From Candidatus Palauibacter rhopaloidicola (lineage in GTDB: Bacteria; Gemmatimonadota; Gemmatimonadetes; Palauibacterales; Palauibacteraceae), in assembly GCA_026914155.1 (NCBI GenBank), contig JAPPGH010000054.1, positions 124,001-188,000 on the forward strand: 64,000 bases of DNA, in the 5' to 3' direction. This document shows, piece after piece, positions 53,956 to 62,129 of this stretch; the first letter of the stretch is position 1; every line of letters starts with the position of its first letter. The translations under genes and the position numbers were made by a program. The notes under the pieces were generated by a model, which saw only the letters and a list, made by a program, of their open reading frames with translations, was not told where the DNA came from and searched no databases.

Positions 53956-54184
53956 TGGAGCACCTGCACCGGTTGGATCGGATCGTTACTAGGCAGAATC
54001 GTAATCGTTCGGAAGGGCTGAGGAAAGGTACAGGGGCAGATTTGGCACAATTTTAACAGCAGAAACGGAAATAGATCAACGGCATAAATGGCAACAACAC
54101 AGCGGCAGGTTTGGACACGCAGGGGAATTCAACATTGTCGCGTAGGACGCGGGGCAAGCCACCCCTTCTCAAGCGTTTTCTGAC
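53956..54184. other. Gene-free, AT-richer stretch
   Basis: 229 bases visibly richer in A and T than the surroundings. It contains two similar 13-15 base words, CAGATTTGGCACA at 54037-54049 and CAGGTTTGGACACGC at 54106-54120, 69 bases apart. A 33-codon open frame from 53955 lacks support. It may hold the promoter of the DUF4143 gene or a remnant of a mobile element; I see no inverted ends. Confidence 0.4.
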
Positions 54185-55066
54185 TCAACCGCCCTTCATG
54201 TAGGGGATCTCGGCGTCGCGGGATGGCCAGTGGCGCCGGACGTACCAGATGATCACGGGAAGCGTCACGACCACCATGGCGAGACCGGGGAGCGCCATGG
54301 CCTCGATCTCCTCAAGCTCGGCGGCGAGCGTCCAGGGCTCTCCCCACGCAAACAGGTCCCCGGTGACTGTAGCGACCAAGTTGTTCGCGGCGTGGACGGC
54401 GATCGGGACGATGAGCGTACGGGACTGCAGATACAGCAGCGCGGCGACGAAGCCGAAAGCCGTGGCTCCCGCCGCGTCGACCGGGTGCAGGACCCCGAAG
54501 ATCACCGCCGACACGACGATGCCGGTCCCGATCCCCCACTTCGTGCCCCACCGGCTGACGAGCATACCCCTGAAGAGCACCTCCTCCGTCACCGGTCCAA
54601 TCACGACCGCAAGGATGGCCCACGCGACGGCGACAGCGATCGAATCCACGATCGTCTCCCCAAGCGTCACCAGGGCTTCAAGCAGCCCCGGCGCAAGGTG
54701 TGACAGACCGTAGGCGGTGACGAACCACGAACCGGTCGAGAAGACCATCGTGGTCACCAGGAGTCCCAGCGCCGGAAGCCAGTTGTACCCCGCCGGGACG
54801 CGCCCGACGAGCCGGCGCAGGTCAATGCCGGCTCTGCGACAGGCCCACGCGATCCATGCCGCGAGAAGTCCATAGAACGCGAGAGCGAAGACGAATTCCA
54901 CGATGGCGGAGTCCGGATCCATCGGGGTTACCGAACTCACGATGACGAGGAAGACACCGCCGGCGACGCTGCCGACAATCGCCCACGGAATCAGCGTTCG
55001 GCTGCGAAGCCTCAGAAAAGGATTGTCGGGCGCATCTCCCGGATCGTCAGCGCTTTCAGGGCCCAT
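54185..55066 (-). CDS. CPBP-family intramembrane metalloprotease
   Basis: 293 residues with about seven hydrophobic segments. GPVTEEVLFRGMLVSRWG is motif 1 (EExxxR), FGVLHPVDAAGATAFGF motif 2, and IAVHAANNLVATV the third conserved His block. Eukaryotic CAAX-prenyl proteases and bacterial abortive-infection (Abi) or bacteriocin-immunity proteins belong here. It overlaps the methyltransferase gene by 11 bases. Confidence 0.87.
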   Translation of the reverse strand: MGPESADDPGDAPDNPFLRLRSRTLIPWAIVGSVAGGVFLVIVSSVTPMDPDSAIVEFVFALAFYGLLAAWIAWACRRAGIDLRRLVGRVPAGYNWLPALGLLVTTMVFSTGSWFVTAYGLSHLAPGLLEALVTLGETIVDSIAVAVAWAILAVVIGPVTEEVLFRGMLVSRWGTKWGIGTGIVVSAVIFGVLHPVDAAGATAFGFVAALLYLQSRTLIVPIAVHAANNLVATVTGDLFAWGEPWTLAAELEEIEAMALPGLAMVVVTLPVIIWYVRRHWPSRDAEIPYMKGG

Positions 55067-55781
55067 TTCGCCGTTGTCTCCTTTCGGACTGGCTGTTGAG
55101 GCGTTTCCATGTCGCTTCCCACTGGACCCAGTGACCTGTGTCGGGTGGCGTGCGCGCGGTCACGTCCTCACGGGGTCCCGCTACGAGGGCAAAGTCGTCG
55201 CGTGTCAGGGCGTGCAGTTCGTCGCGCGCGAAGAAGTGGACAGGCAGGCCCTGCTTGGGCCCGGATTCATAGCGGATCGTGAACCCGCCCAGGTCATTCC
55301 GCTCAATGACGGTATGGAGGCGACGTACCTGGGTCGATGCGGCGTTGACCCGGAGGAAGAAGAGGCCGCCGGGAGCCAGGAGGGATCCGACTCGGGAGAA
55401 GTACCCGGCGACGTCGGCGGCAACACCGTGCTGGAACACCTGAACCGCGATGACGTAGCTGAAGCGGCGTCGGCTAACGAACGTCCGGAAGTCGGCGCAG
55501 ATCAGTCGTCGGGACAGCGCAGGCTCCCGAGCGGCCAGCTGGCGAAGCGCTTCGGCGGACAAGTCCAGTCCGTAGAGCTGAAGTCCGGACCGCACGAGCG
55601 GAAGGTAGTTCCGACCGTTTCCGCACCCGATGTAGAGCCCCCGGCGCTCGGTCAGCGAACGGGCACGTATCGTGGCGAGGATGCTGTCTACGAAAGGCAG
55701 TGGAGGCTCTCCGCCGTATCTCCCCCTGCGGTACTCCGCATCCCAGCGCGCCGAGACCAGAGATTGGCTCATCTCCTCCAA
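55056..55781 (-). CDS. Class I SAM-dependent methyltransferase
   Basis: 241 residues. Motif I GLYIGCGNGRN, then LYGLDLSAEAL (acidic residue for ribose) and YVIAVQVFQHG; the C-terminus holds no second domain. Small-molecule or tellurite/thiopurine-like methylation is possible; the substrate is unknown. Coupled to the CPBP protease by overlap. Confidence 0.85.
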   Translation of the reverse strand: MEEMSQSLVSARWDAEYRRGRYGGEPPLPFVDSILATIRARSLTERRGLYIGCGNGRNYLPLVRSGLQLYGLDLSAEALRQLAAREPALSRRLICADFRTFVSRRRFSYVIAVQVFQHGVAADVAGYFSRVGSLLAPGGLFFLRVNAASTQVRRLHTVIERNDLGGFTIRYESGPKQGLPVHFFARDELHALTRDDFALVAGPREDVTARTPPDTGHWVQWEATWKRLNSQSERRQRRNGP

Positions 55782-55799
55782 TGGGGCTCCGCGTCAGAG

Positions 55800-56315
55800 C
55801 TAGGTCTGTTCGAATAGCATTACGGTAGGCGTCCCCGTTCCCGTCGGCAGATACGACACTATTCGCTCACGGTCTCCCGAGACCATGCGTGTCACGAGAC
55901 CGCTTTGCGATGCCACGGCCCAGCCAATCTTCGAGCTCTCGGTCACTACTGCCTTCAGGGTCTCGCCTGCATCCCGTTCGCCGGTCCATAGTGCGACCCG
56001 AACTCCGGATTGATGAACACTCGCCGACGCAAGGCAAGTCATCATGTTCGTCCCTGAGAGAAACGGCAGGTCATCCGGATACCCCTCCGGTCTGTCCGCC
56101 GTCGCCTGGAAGATCCGCGTCGAGAGCCCTTCGTCCCCGGGGGCGACGAACTTCGCCATCAGTTCGTCGCGCGTGCGCTGTCCTTCCACGCGCACGTCTC
56201 CATCCCCGTCGAGTTCTTCCGCGAACGACTCCCCTGCTCGCTCATCGATTCTCGTCAAGATGCTCTGAAAGCCGTCTACGCCCAGCGCCCGAAGCAAGCC
56301 CAACAGCTCAGACAA
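55800..56315 (-). CDS. Hypothetical protein, 171 residues
   Basis: Not recognised. Soluble, mixed alpha/beta; notable segments are LRALGVDGFQSILTRIDERA and ALWTGERDAGETLKAVVTES. TTG start at 56315 follows an excellent GGAGGTGG six bases upstream, which supports translation. It is 18 bases ahead of the methyltransferase on the same strand, so the three genes (this, methyltransferase, CPBP) form one likely operon. Confidence 0.65.
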   Translation of the reverse strand: MSELLGLLRALGVDGFQSILTRIDERAGESFAEELDGDGDVRVEGQRTRDELMAKFVAPGDEGLSTRIFQATADRPEGYPDDLPFLSGTNMMTCLASASVHQSGVRVALWTGERDAGETLKAVVTESSKIGWAVASQSGLVTRMVSGDRERIVSYLPTGTGTPTVMLFEQT

Positions 56316-56436
56316 GTGTCCACCTCCACGCGGTTTGGTGACGCTTCATGGCCTCAAGCTGCCACTCCGATCCACAGCCCCACTACGTACAACGCGCCCC
56401 GCTGGGTTCGTCCAAGTCATCAGTATCCAGGAGTTC

Positions 56437-57552
56437 TCAGGCGCGGCCGGTGCGGCGCAGGAGTCTGAGGTGGGTGCGGACGTTGTCGTGTTCGAAGTAG
56501 GCATCCTGCAGGTGGCGCGCCCCGGACGATACCATCTCGGTGCGGCCGTGGAGGACACGGTGTCCGGCGCACAGCAGGATCATCCCGCCCTCCAGCCGGA
56601 AGGTCACCTGGGCGCCGGGGTCGTTGACGCGGCGCGACAGTTCGTGGTAGGCGGCGTAGAACTCGCCCAGCCGGGGCTCCGAGAGGGGGATGGCCTGCAT
56701 CTGCGCCGTGTTGAAGCGGATCATCCTGGTCTCCCCGTCGCTGTCCAGGTCGACCATGGGGTTCGCTGCGTAGCACTCGTATTCGTCGCTGAAGATCCGG
56801 AACGGCACCCGCACCGAGCACAGCACGTCGAATTTATCCGGGTGTTCGCGGCGTAGCGCCTCCAGCAGGCCGAAGCCGTCCACGACCGTTGACGCGCCGC
56901 CCTCGCACTCGTTCACGAGCATGTGCAGCGCCTGCACGCTCGGGGGCCACGTGTAGCTGGTGAAGTCGTTGTGCACTCCGACGGCCAGAGCGGTGTGCGC
57001 GATGTTGTATCCCTTCGGATCGAGCTTGACGTTGTGGATGCGCTCGAACAGGACCTCCCGGACCGGACCCAGCCGGGGCGCGAGTTCCTCCAGCGAATCC
57101 GGTTCCGTGGGAGCGTCGACCAGCACGCAGACCCCGGTGCACAGAAACTCCTCGATCACCTCCGCCGCCGCGCGGTCGTCCGCCAGGAACCGCTGGTAGT
57201 CGAACCTCCGCGGCTGGAACTCGCCGTCCCAGTACTGCAACTCGAGACGAGGCCGGCTCAGGAGGTCGTGAAGGTCGCTCGACCGGTGGCGCGTGCGGTG
57301 TCCGTCCGGCCAGGCGATGGAGATCGCCTCGTCGTCGGATCCGGCGCCGTCGATATCGACCGTCATCGGTCTCAGGTCGCTGGGGACGCGGAAGACGTGG
57401 AACCGCTTCTCCGTTGTCTGCTCCACGCAGCACTCGCCGCAGCCGCAGTTGTCCCGCAGCCAGAGGTAGGGGAGATCGGTGCGTTCGCCATCGCTCCAGA
57501 CCGCGGTCAGGGCGTCGCCGTTCTGCACGAGACTGCTGATCGAGGCACCCAT
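56437..57552 (-). CDS. Gamma-butyrobetaine hydroxylase-like Fe(II)/2-oxoglutarate dioxygenase (TmpA-like)
   Basis: 371 residues. The N-terminal zinc domain RDNCGCGECC (Cys36, 38, 41) is that of BBOX/DUF971. The catalytic domain has the HxD at His194/Asp196 (HNDFTSY) and the distal His335 in GHRVLHGRT, whose Arg binds 2-oxoglutarate. It hydroxylates a trimethylammonium compound such as gamma-butyrobetaine or a phosphonate analogue (TmpA). It stands divergent from an HD-domain gene with 140 bases between, the partner type of TmpB/PhnZ. A true butyrobetaine hydroxylase is the alternative. Confidence 0.86.
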   Translation of the reverse strand: MGASISSLVQNGDALTAVWSDGERTDLPYLWLRDNCGCGECCVEQTTEKRFHVFRVPSDLRPMTVDIDGAGSDDEAISIAWPDGHRTRHRSSDLHDLLSRPRLELQYWDGEFQPRRFDYQRFLADDRAAAEVIEEFLCTGVCVLVDAPTEPDSLEELAPRLGPVREVLFERIHNVKLDPKGYNIAHTALAVGVHNDFTSYTWPPSVQALHMLVNECEGGASTVVDGFGLLEALRREHPDKFDVLCSVRVPFRIFSDEYECYAANPMVDLDSDGETRMIRFNTAQMQAIPLSEPRLGEFYAAYHELSRRVNDPGAQVTFRLEGGMILLCAGHRVLHGRTEMVSSGARHLQDAYFEHDNVRTHLRLLRRTGRA

Positions 57553-57692
57553 GGTTGGTCCTCCCGGTCCGTGGTCACCGGCCTCCTGTGAACGCTACGG
57601 ACGCCCGAGCGATCTTGACAATGCCCTTCGCTTGGGCCGACGCTGCGGCGAGGAGCCCCCGACCGAACCCCTCAAAGCGGAGAGTGACCGGC

Positions 57693-58313
57693 ATGCCCCA
57701 TACGGCTGGGACGAGCGCCGAAGCGAGCGCGGAGCCGGGCGGCCCCGTGGTCAGCTTCACCCGCATGGAGGACGGCACCCGCGAGGACTACGAACTGCTC
57801 TCGCGCCTCGAGGACGATTTCGCTGCCGACACCGCGGACCGAGTCTTGGCGCACCTCCGCCAGCTGTCCGGTTCGGTCGGCGGCTACCAGGTCGACCGGC
57901 TGGAACATTCCCTGCAGAGCGCGACCCGCGCCCACCGCGACGGCGCGGATGAAGAGATGGTGGTCGCCGCGCTCCTGCACGACATCGACGATCTGCTGGC
58001 TCCGCACAGCCACGGCGAGCTGGCCGCGCTCCTCCTGCGCCCCTTCGTGACCGAGCGAACCCACTGGATCGTCCGGCACCACGGCCTGTTCCAGCTCGTC
58101 TACTACGCCCACCACCTGGGCCGCGACCCCAACGCGCGCGACAGGTACCGCGACCACCCCTGGTACCAGGACGCCGTGGACTTCTGCCACCGCTGGGACC
58201 AGGCCTCGTTCGACCCGGACTATGAGTCGCTGCCGCTGGAGTTCTTCGAGCCGATGGTCCGCCGGATCTTCGCACGCGAACCGTTCAGCCTCTGGCCGAG
58301 GGGGCGATCGTGA
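57693..58313 (+). CDS. HD-domain protein, TmpB/PhnZ-like oxygenase candidate
   Basis: 206 residues, an HD-domain core. The first metal His is His72 in LEHSLQSA, 24 residues before His96-Asp97 (LLHDIDD), with His107, His124 and His130 as further candidates and Asp169 in FCHRWDQ. The C-terminus SFDPDYESLPLEFFEPMV is typical of the mixed-valent di-iron HD oxygenase group (TmpB, PhnZ) rather than of signalling HD hydrolases. The ATG at 57693 follows GGAGAG; an ATG at 57621 is in frame. Its stop overlaps the serine hydrolase (GTGA). Confidence 0.78.
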   Translation: MPHTAGTSAEASAEPGGPVVSFTRMEDGTREDYELLSRLEDDFAADTADRVLAHLRQLSGSVGGYQVDRLEHSLQSATRAHRDGADEEMVVAALLHDIDDLLAPHSHGELAALLLRPFVTERTHWIVRHHGLFQLVYYAHHLGRDPNARDRYRDHPWYQDAVDFCHRWDQASFDPDYESLPLEFFEPMVRRIFAREPFSLWPRGRS

Positions 58314-59806
58314 CCGCGCAGCCGCGGCGCCTCGACCTTCATTCGATCCGCGCGGCCACGGTTGCCGCGGTCCTGGCCGGGGCGCTGGCAGGCTGCGCCC
58401 CGGGCGGCGACGGCGAGCTGCAGGCCCGGGTCGACGCCGTCTTCGCCGACTACGCCAGCGCCGACGGGCCCGGCTGCTCGCTGGGCGTGATTCGGGACGG
58501 CCGCCTGATCCACGCCGCCGGCTACGGCGCCGCCAACCTCGACTACGGCATCCCGAACGGCCCCGCGACCATCTACCGCATCGCGTCCGTCTCCAAGCAG
58601 TTCACGGCCGGAGCGGTCGCCCTGCTCGCCCTTCGGGGAGAGGTGGACCTGGACGCTCCCGTCCAGCGCTACCTCCCCGATTTCCCCGACTACGCCGACC
58701 CTCCAACCGTCCGGCACCTGATCCACCACACCTCCGGCGTGCGCGATTACCTCGGGCTCTTCACCCTGGCCGGGAACCGGAGCGAGGACTTCATCACGAA
58801 TCGGGACATCCTCGACGCGATCATGCGGCAGCGCGAACTCAACTTTTTTCCGGGCTCCGAGTACCTGTACAGCAACTCGGGCTACGTCCTGCTCGCCGAG
58901 ATCGTGGCCAGGGTTACGGGACGCAGCCTGCGGGCGTTCGCCCGTGCCGAGTTCTTCGACCCCGTGGGCATGCCGCGCACGCACTTCCACGACGACCACA
59001 ACGAAGTCGTCCCCGATCGGGCCACCGGCTATTCGCCCACCGAGGACGGCTTCCGGATCGACATGACGACGCTCGACGTGGTCGGGGACGGCGGCATCTA
59101 CACGTCGGTGGAGGAGTGGCCCGCGTGGGACCGCAACCTGACCGAGGGCACGGTCGGCGGACCGGAATGGGTCGCGCTCATGCACCAGCGGGGCGTGCTC
59201 ACCTCGGGCGACACGATTCCCTACGCCTTCGGTCTCTCGCACGGCGAGCACCGGGGGCTGGCCACGGTGGGGCACAGCGGCTCGTGGGTCGGCTACCGCA
59301 CGGGCATGTCCCGCTATCCCGCCGCCGGCTACTCGTTCGTGGCTCTGTGCAACCGGTCGAGGATCGATCCCATGGCCCTCATCAGAAGCACGGCCGAGAT
59401 CTATCTGGAAGACGCGATGGACCCGCCCGAGGACGTCGCCGACGAGGAGCCGGCTGCGGAGGAGGAGGCTGCGGAGGCGGGGCCCGCGGAGGAGGACGCA
59501 GAAGGGGACGACGCTCTCGACGCTCCACCCGACCGCGGTATCCCGAATCGGTCGCGCTTCGCCGGATCCTTCTACAGTCCCGAACTGGACGCCATGTATT
59601 GGATCGAGGAGGAGGGCTCGGCGGGGCTCACCCTTCGCGTCGGACGGCGGGACCCGGTTGCGCTCGTGGCCGAAGCCGACGGACAACTCACGACCGAGGA
59701 CGGGCCGACCTTCCGCTTCTCCGAACTCGCCGGCGGCCGGTACGAGGCGATGGTCGTCGACGCCGGGCGGGTCAGGAACCTGCGGTTCGCGCGGACGGAG
59801 GGATAA
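58310..59806 (+). CDS. Beta-lactamase-family serine hydrolase, lipoprotein
   Basis: 498 residues. Lipobox LAGC at residue 29. SVSK at 93-96 is the catalytic SxxK; LYSNSGYVLL the YxN. After the hydrolase domain (about residue 370) comes a very acidic linker (roughly 375-410, rich in Glu/Ala) and then a small beta-rich C-terminal domain. GTG start overlaps the HD gene. Confidence 0.87.
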   Translation: MTAQPRRLDLHSIRAATVAAVLAGALAGCAPGGDGELQARVDAVFADYASADGPGCSLGVIRDGRLIHAAGYGAANLDYGIPNGPATIYRIASVSKQFTAGAVALLALRGEVDLDAPVQRYLPDFPDYADPPTVRHLIHHTSGVRDYLGLFTLAGNRSEDFITNRDILDAIMRQRELNFFPGSEYLYSNSGYVLLAEIVARVTGRSLRAFARAEFFDPVGMPRTHFHDDHNEVVPDRATGYSPTEDGFRIDMTTLDVVGDGGIYTSVEEWPAWDRNLTEGTVGGPEWVALMHQRGVLTSGDTIPYAFGLSHGEHRGLATVGHSGSWVGYRTGMSRYPAAGYSFVALCNRSRIDPMALIRSTAEIYLEDAMDPPEDVADEEPAAEEEAAEAGPAEEDAEGDDALDAPPDRGIPNRSRFAGSFYSPELDAMYWIEEEGSAGLTLRVGRRDPVALVAEADGQLTTEDGPTFRFSELAGGRYEAMVVDAGRVRNLRFARTEG

Positions 59807-59811
59807 CGGCT

Positions 59812-60219
59812 CTGGTCGCGAAACTCCTCTCGGGCGGCAATCCCCAGATTCCGAAGGCGGATGGAGATGTGCCCGTGCAGGCGTACATCGCGGCCATGCC
59901 GGGTTGGAAGCGGGCGGTCGGCCGCCACCTCGATGCGCTCATCGAGCGGAGCGTGCCCGATGTCCGCAAGGCGGTCCGCTGGAACTCGCCCTTCTACGGC
60001 ATCGAGAACCGGGGCTGGTTCCTCTCGTTCCATTGTTTCACGCGGTACATCAAGGTGACCTTCCTCAACGGCGCTTCGCTGCGTCCCACACCGCCGGTGA
60101 AATCGAAGCACGAGCACGTCCGGTACTTCCACATTCATGAGGAGGACAAGGTGGACGAGAACCTCCTGGCCGACTGGCTCCGGCAGGCATCGGCGCTCCC
60201 CGGAGAGGGCCTCTTCTGA
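59812..60219 (+). CDS. DUF1801-domain protein, proposed CUG start
   Basis: About 135 residues, cytoplasmic, DUF1801 (YdhG-like) fold: GGNPQIPKADGDVPVQAYIA, RKAVRWNSPFYGIENRGWFLSF (split here: VRWNSPFYG and GWFLSFHCF), and C-terminal ADWLRQASALPGEG. The function of the family is unknown. The first GTG in frame is at 59869, which would remove the conserved LLSGGNPQIPK. A CTG at 59812 keeps it and follows GGAGGG by nine bases, six bases past the serine hydrolase stop. Overlaps the next gene by one base (TGATG). Confidence 0.78.
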   Translation: MVAKLLSGGNPQIPKADGDVPVQAYIAAMPGWKRAVGRHLDALIERSVPDVRKAVRWNSPFYGIENRGWFLSFHCFTRYIKVTFLNGASLRPTPPVKSKHEHVRYFHIHEEDKVDENLLADWLRQASALPGEGLF

Positions 60220-61358
60220 TGCTTGAATGGCTGGGGATCGGCCACTTGTTCGAGCTGTCCGGGACGGAGGCGGTCGCGGGCTTCCTCGCCCCGCTGGCGA
60301 TCTGCGCCGCCTTCTTCGTGGTGCAGCTCATCCTGCCTGGAAGGCGGGTCCCCGGTTACGTCATCGACGCGGAGACCGGCGAGCCCCGCAGCTACCGGCT
60401 GAACGGCCTGCTCGTGTTCGTCCTCGCGGAACTCGTGTGGGCGCTCGAACTCACCGGGATGCCGCGGGACTGGTTCTACCGGTCCACCGTCTACCAGGTC
60501 GCCGGCGGCACGGTCATGTGCCTGATCTTCGCCCTCCTCGCCGTGTTCGGCGGGTCGCGCGCCAAGGTGGAGCGTCCGCTCGCCGCCCTGTGGGAAGGGC
60601 GCGTCCTCGAACGGTCGTTCTTCAACGAACGCTTCGACGTGAAGATGTTCCTGTACGTCGTCGGCGGGACGATGCTGTCGCTGAACGCCCTCTCCGGAGC
60701 CGCCTACCACTACGGGCTCTTCGGCGCGGACTCGAATCCCGGCGTCTTCCTGTACGCGGCGTTCCTCACCTTCTACGTCTTCGACTACTTCATCTTCGAG
60801 CGCGTCCAACTCTACACGTTCGACGTGATCCACGAGAAGCTCGGCTTCAAGATGATCTGGGGCGGGATCCTGGTGTACGGGTGGCTCTACATCCTGCCGC
60901 TGTGGGGCATGGCCGTGTACCCGGACCCCGGCTTCGCGGCACCCTGGCGACAGGTGTGGCTGATCGGTGCCCCGGCGCTGTTCCTCGTTGCATGGGGCAT
61001 CACGCGCGGCGCCAACATGCAGAAGTACACCTTCAAGCGCTGGCCCGAGCGCAAGTTCCTCGGCCTAATCGAGCCCGAGTACATCGAGGCCGGCGACCGG
61101 AAGATCCTGTGCAGCGGCCTGTGGGGCGTCGCCCGCCACTTCAACTACCTGGGCGAGGGTTTCTTCTCCCTCTCCATCGCCCTCGTGTTCGGCTACTTCG
61201 CCAACCCCTGGGCCTGGACCTACTTCGTGTTCATCGTCGGACTGTTCATTTTCCGACAGCGCTTCGACGACAAGTTCTGCGCCGAAAAGTACGGCCCCGA
61301 GAAGTGGGCCGAGTACCAGGCGCGCGTGAAGTACCGCATTATCCCCGGCATCTATTGA
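60219..61358 (+). CDS. ERG4/ERG24 sterol reductase-like / ICMT-like membrane protein
   Basis: 379 residues and about nine transmembrane segments. The C-terminus SGLWGVARHFNYLGEG and RFDDKFCAEKYGPEKWAEYQ, ending VKYRIIPGIY, matches the C14/C24 sterol reductase family (with RHxNYxGD and KYGxxWxxYxxxVxxRIIP). Binds a hydrophobic substrate and NADPH in the family. Whether this bacterium makes sterols is unknown; relatives also include isoprenylcysteine methyltransferase-type enzymes. Coupled to DUF1801 (TGATG). Confidence 0.85.
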   Translation: MLEWLGIGHLFELSGTEAVAGFLAPLAICAAFFVVQLILPGRRVPGYVIDAETGEPRSYRLNGLLVFVLAELVWALELTGMPRDWFYRSTVYQVAGGTVMCLIFALLAVFGGSRAKVERPLAALWEGRVLERSFFNERFDVKMFLYVVGGTMLSLNALSGAAYHYGLFGADSNPGVFLYAAFLTFYVFDYFIFERVQLYTFDVIHEKLGFKMIWGGILVYGWLYILPLWGMAVYPDPGFAAPWRQVWLIGAPALFLVAWGITRGANMQKYTFKRWPERKFLGLIEPEYIEAGDRKILCSGLWGVARHFNYLGEGFFSLSIALVFGYFANPWAWTYFVFIVGLFIFRQRFDDKFCAEKYGPEKWAEYQARVKYRIIPGIY

Positions 61359-61379
61359 TGCCCGGGCGCACGGCAAGTC

Positions 61380-62129
61380 ATGCGGGAGAGAGCGGTGAGG
61401 AAGATGCCATCAACGGACGGCTGGTCGCGGAGGCGGTTTCTGGGGAGTGGCTCGGCGGCCGCCGCGGTCGCCGCCGTTTGGGGATGTGGGCCCGACGAGG
61501 GCATGCCGGTGGGCGGGGGTAGGCTGCCGGCACCGCTCACCGGGCCTCGTCGCTTGCTCGCGGAGCCGGGGCCGATGCTCCCGCCCGTTCCCGCGATCCT
61601 GCTCACCGTGAACGGCCGGCCCAGCGACCCGGACGAGATCTCGGTGCTGTGGACGTTTGTCGTGAGCGGCGACCCGCCCCAGATCGGCGTGAGCGCGGCC
61701 TTCGAGCACCAGGCGAGGGAACTCCTGGAGATGCACGACGAGTTCGTGCTCAACGTCCCGCTTGCGTCGATGGTCGAGGCGTTCGACACCGTCGACATGA
61801 ACTCCGGGCGCGTGGCCGACAAGTTCGACCTCTCGGGGCTGACGCGCGGCGCGGCGACGGTCGTCGATGCGCCAACGGTAGAGGAATCGCCGATCCACTG
61901 TGAGTGCCGGATCTTCGACTCCCTCGAGGTGCCGCCCGAACGGAAGATCTTCCTCGCGGAGGTCGTGGCGACAACCGCCATCGAGGGCGCGGTCGACGAC
62001 GCCGGCCGCCTGATCGTGCCCGCCGTGGACTTCTTCGGGATGACCGCCGGGAGCGGCGAGCACTACACGATGGGCCGCCGGGTCGGCAACATCGGGATGA
62101 CGGTCAGCCGAACCGACATCAAGTACTGA
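61380..62129 (+). CDS. Exported flavin reductase-like protein (Tat signal, lipobox)
   Basis: 249 residues. Residues 15-35 read as a twin-arginine signal (SRRRFLGSGSAAAA) ending VWGCG, a possible lipidation site. The flavin-reductase/flavoredoxin barrel follows: PAILLTVNGRPSDPDEISVL, IGVSAAFEHQARELLE and HCECRIFDSLEV. FMN binding by family analogy. ATG at 61380; a GTG at 61395 is possible. Twenty-one bases after the reductase-like gene; its stop overlaps the convergent GNAT gene by 11 bases and lies in the dispersed repeat. Confidence 0.8.
   Translation: MRERAVRKMPSTDGWSRRRFLGSGSAAAAVAAVWGCGPDEGMPVGGGRLPAPLTGPRRLLAEPGPMLPPVPAILLTVNGRPSDPDEISVLWTFVVSGDPPQIGVSAAFEHQARELLEMHDEFVLNVPLASMVEAFDTVDMNSGRVADKFDLSGLTRGAATVVDAPTVEESPIHCECRIFDSLEVPPERKIFLAEVVATTAIEGAVDDAGRLIVPAVDFFGMTAGSGEHYTMGRRVGNIGMTVSRTDIKY

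Noticed and set aside
53955-54056. 33-codon open frame starting ATGGAGCACCTG
   Set aside because: No ribosome site, no homology I recognise, overlaps the start of the DUF4143 gene.
57615-57620. TTGACA as a -35 promoter box ahead of the HD gene
   Set aside because: No acceptable -10 element at 16-18 bases.
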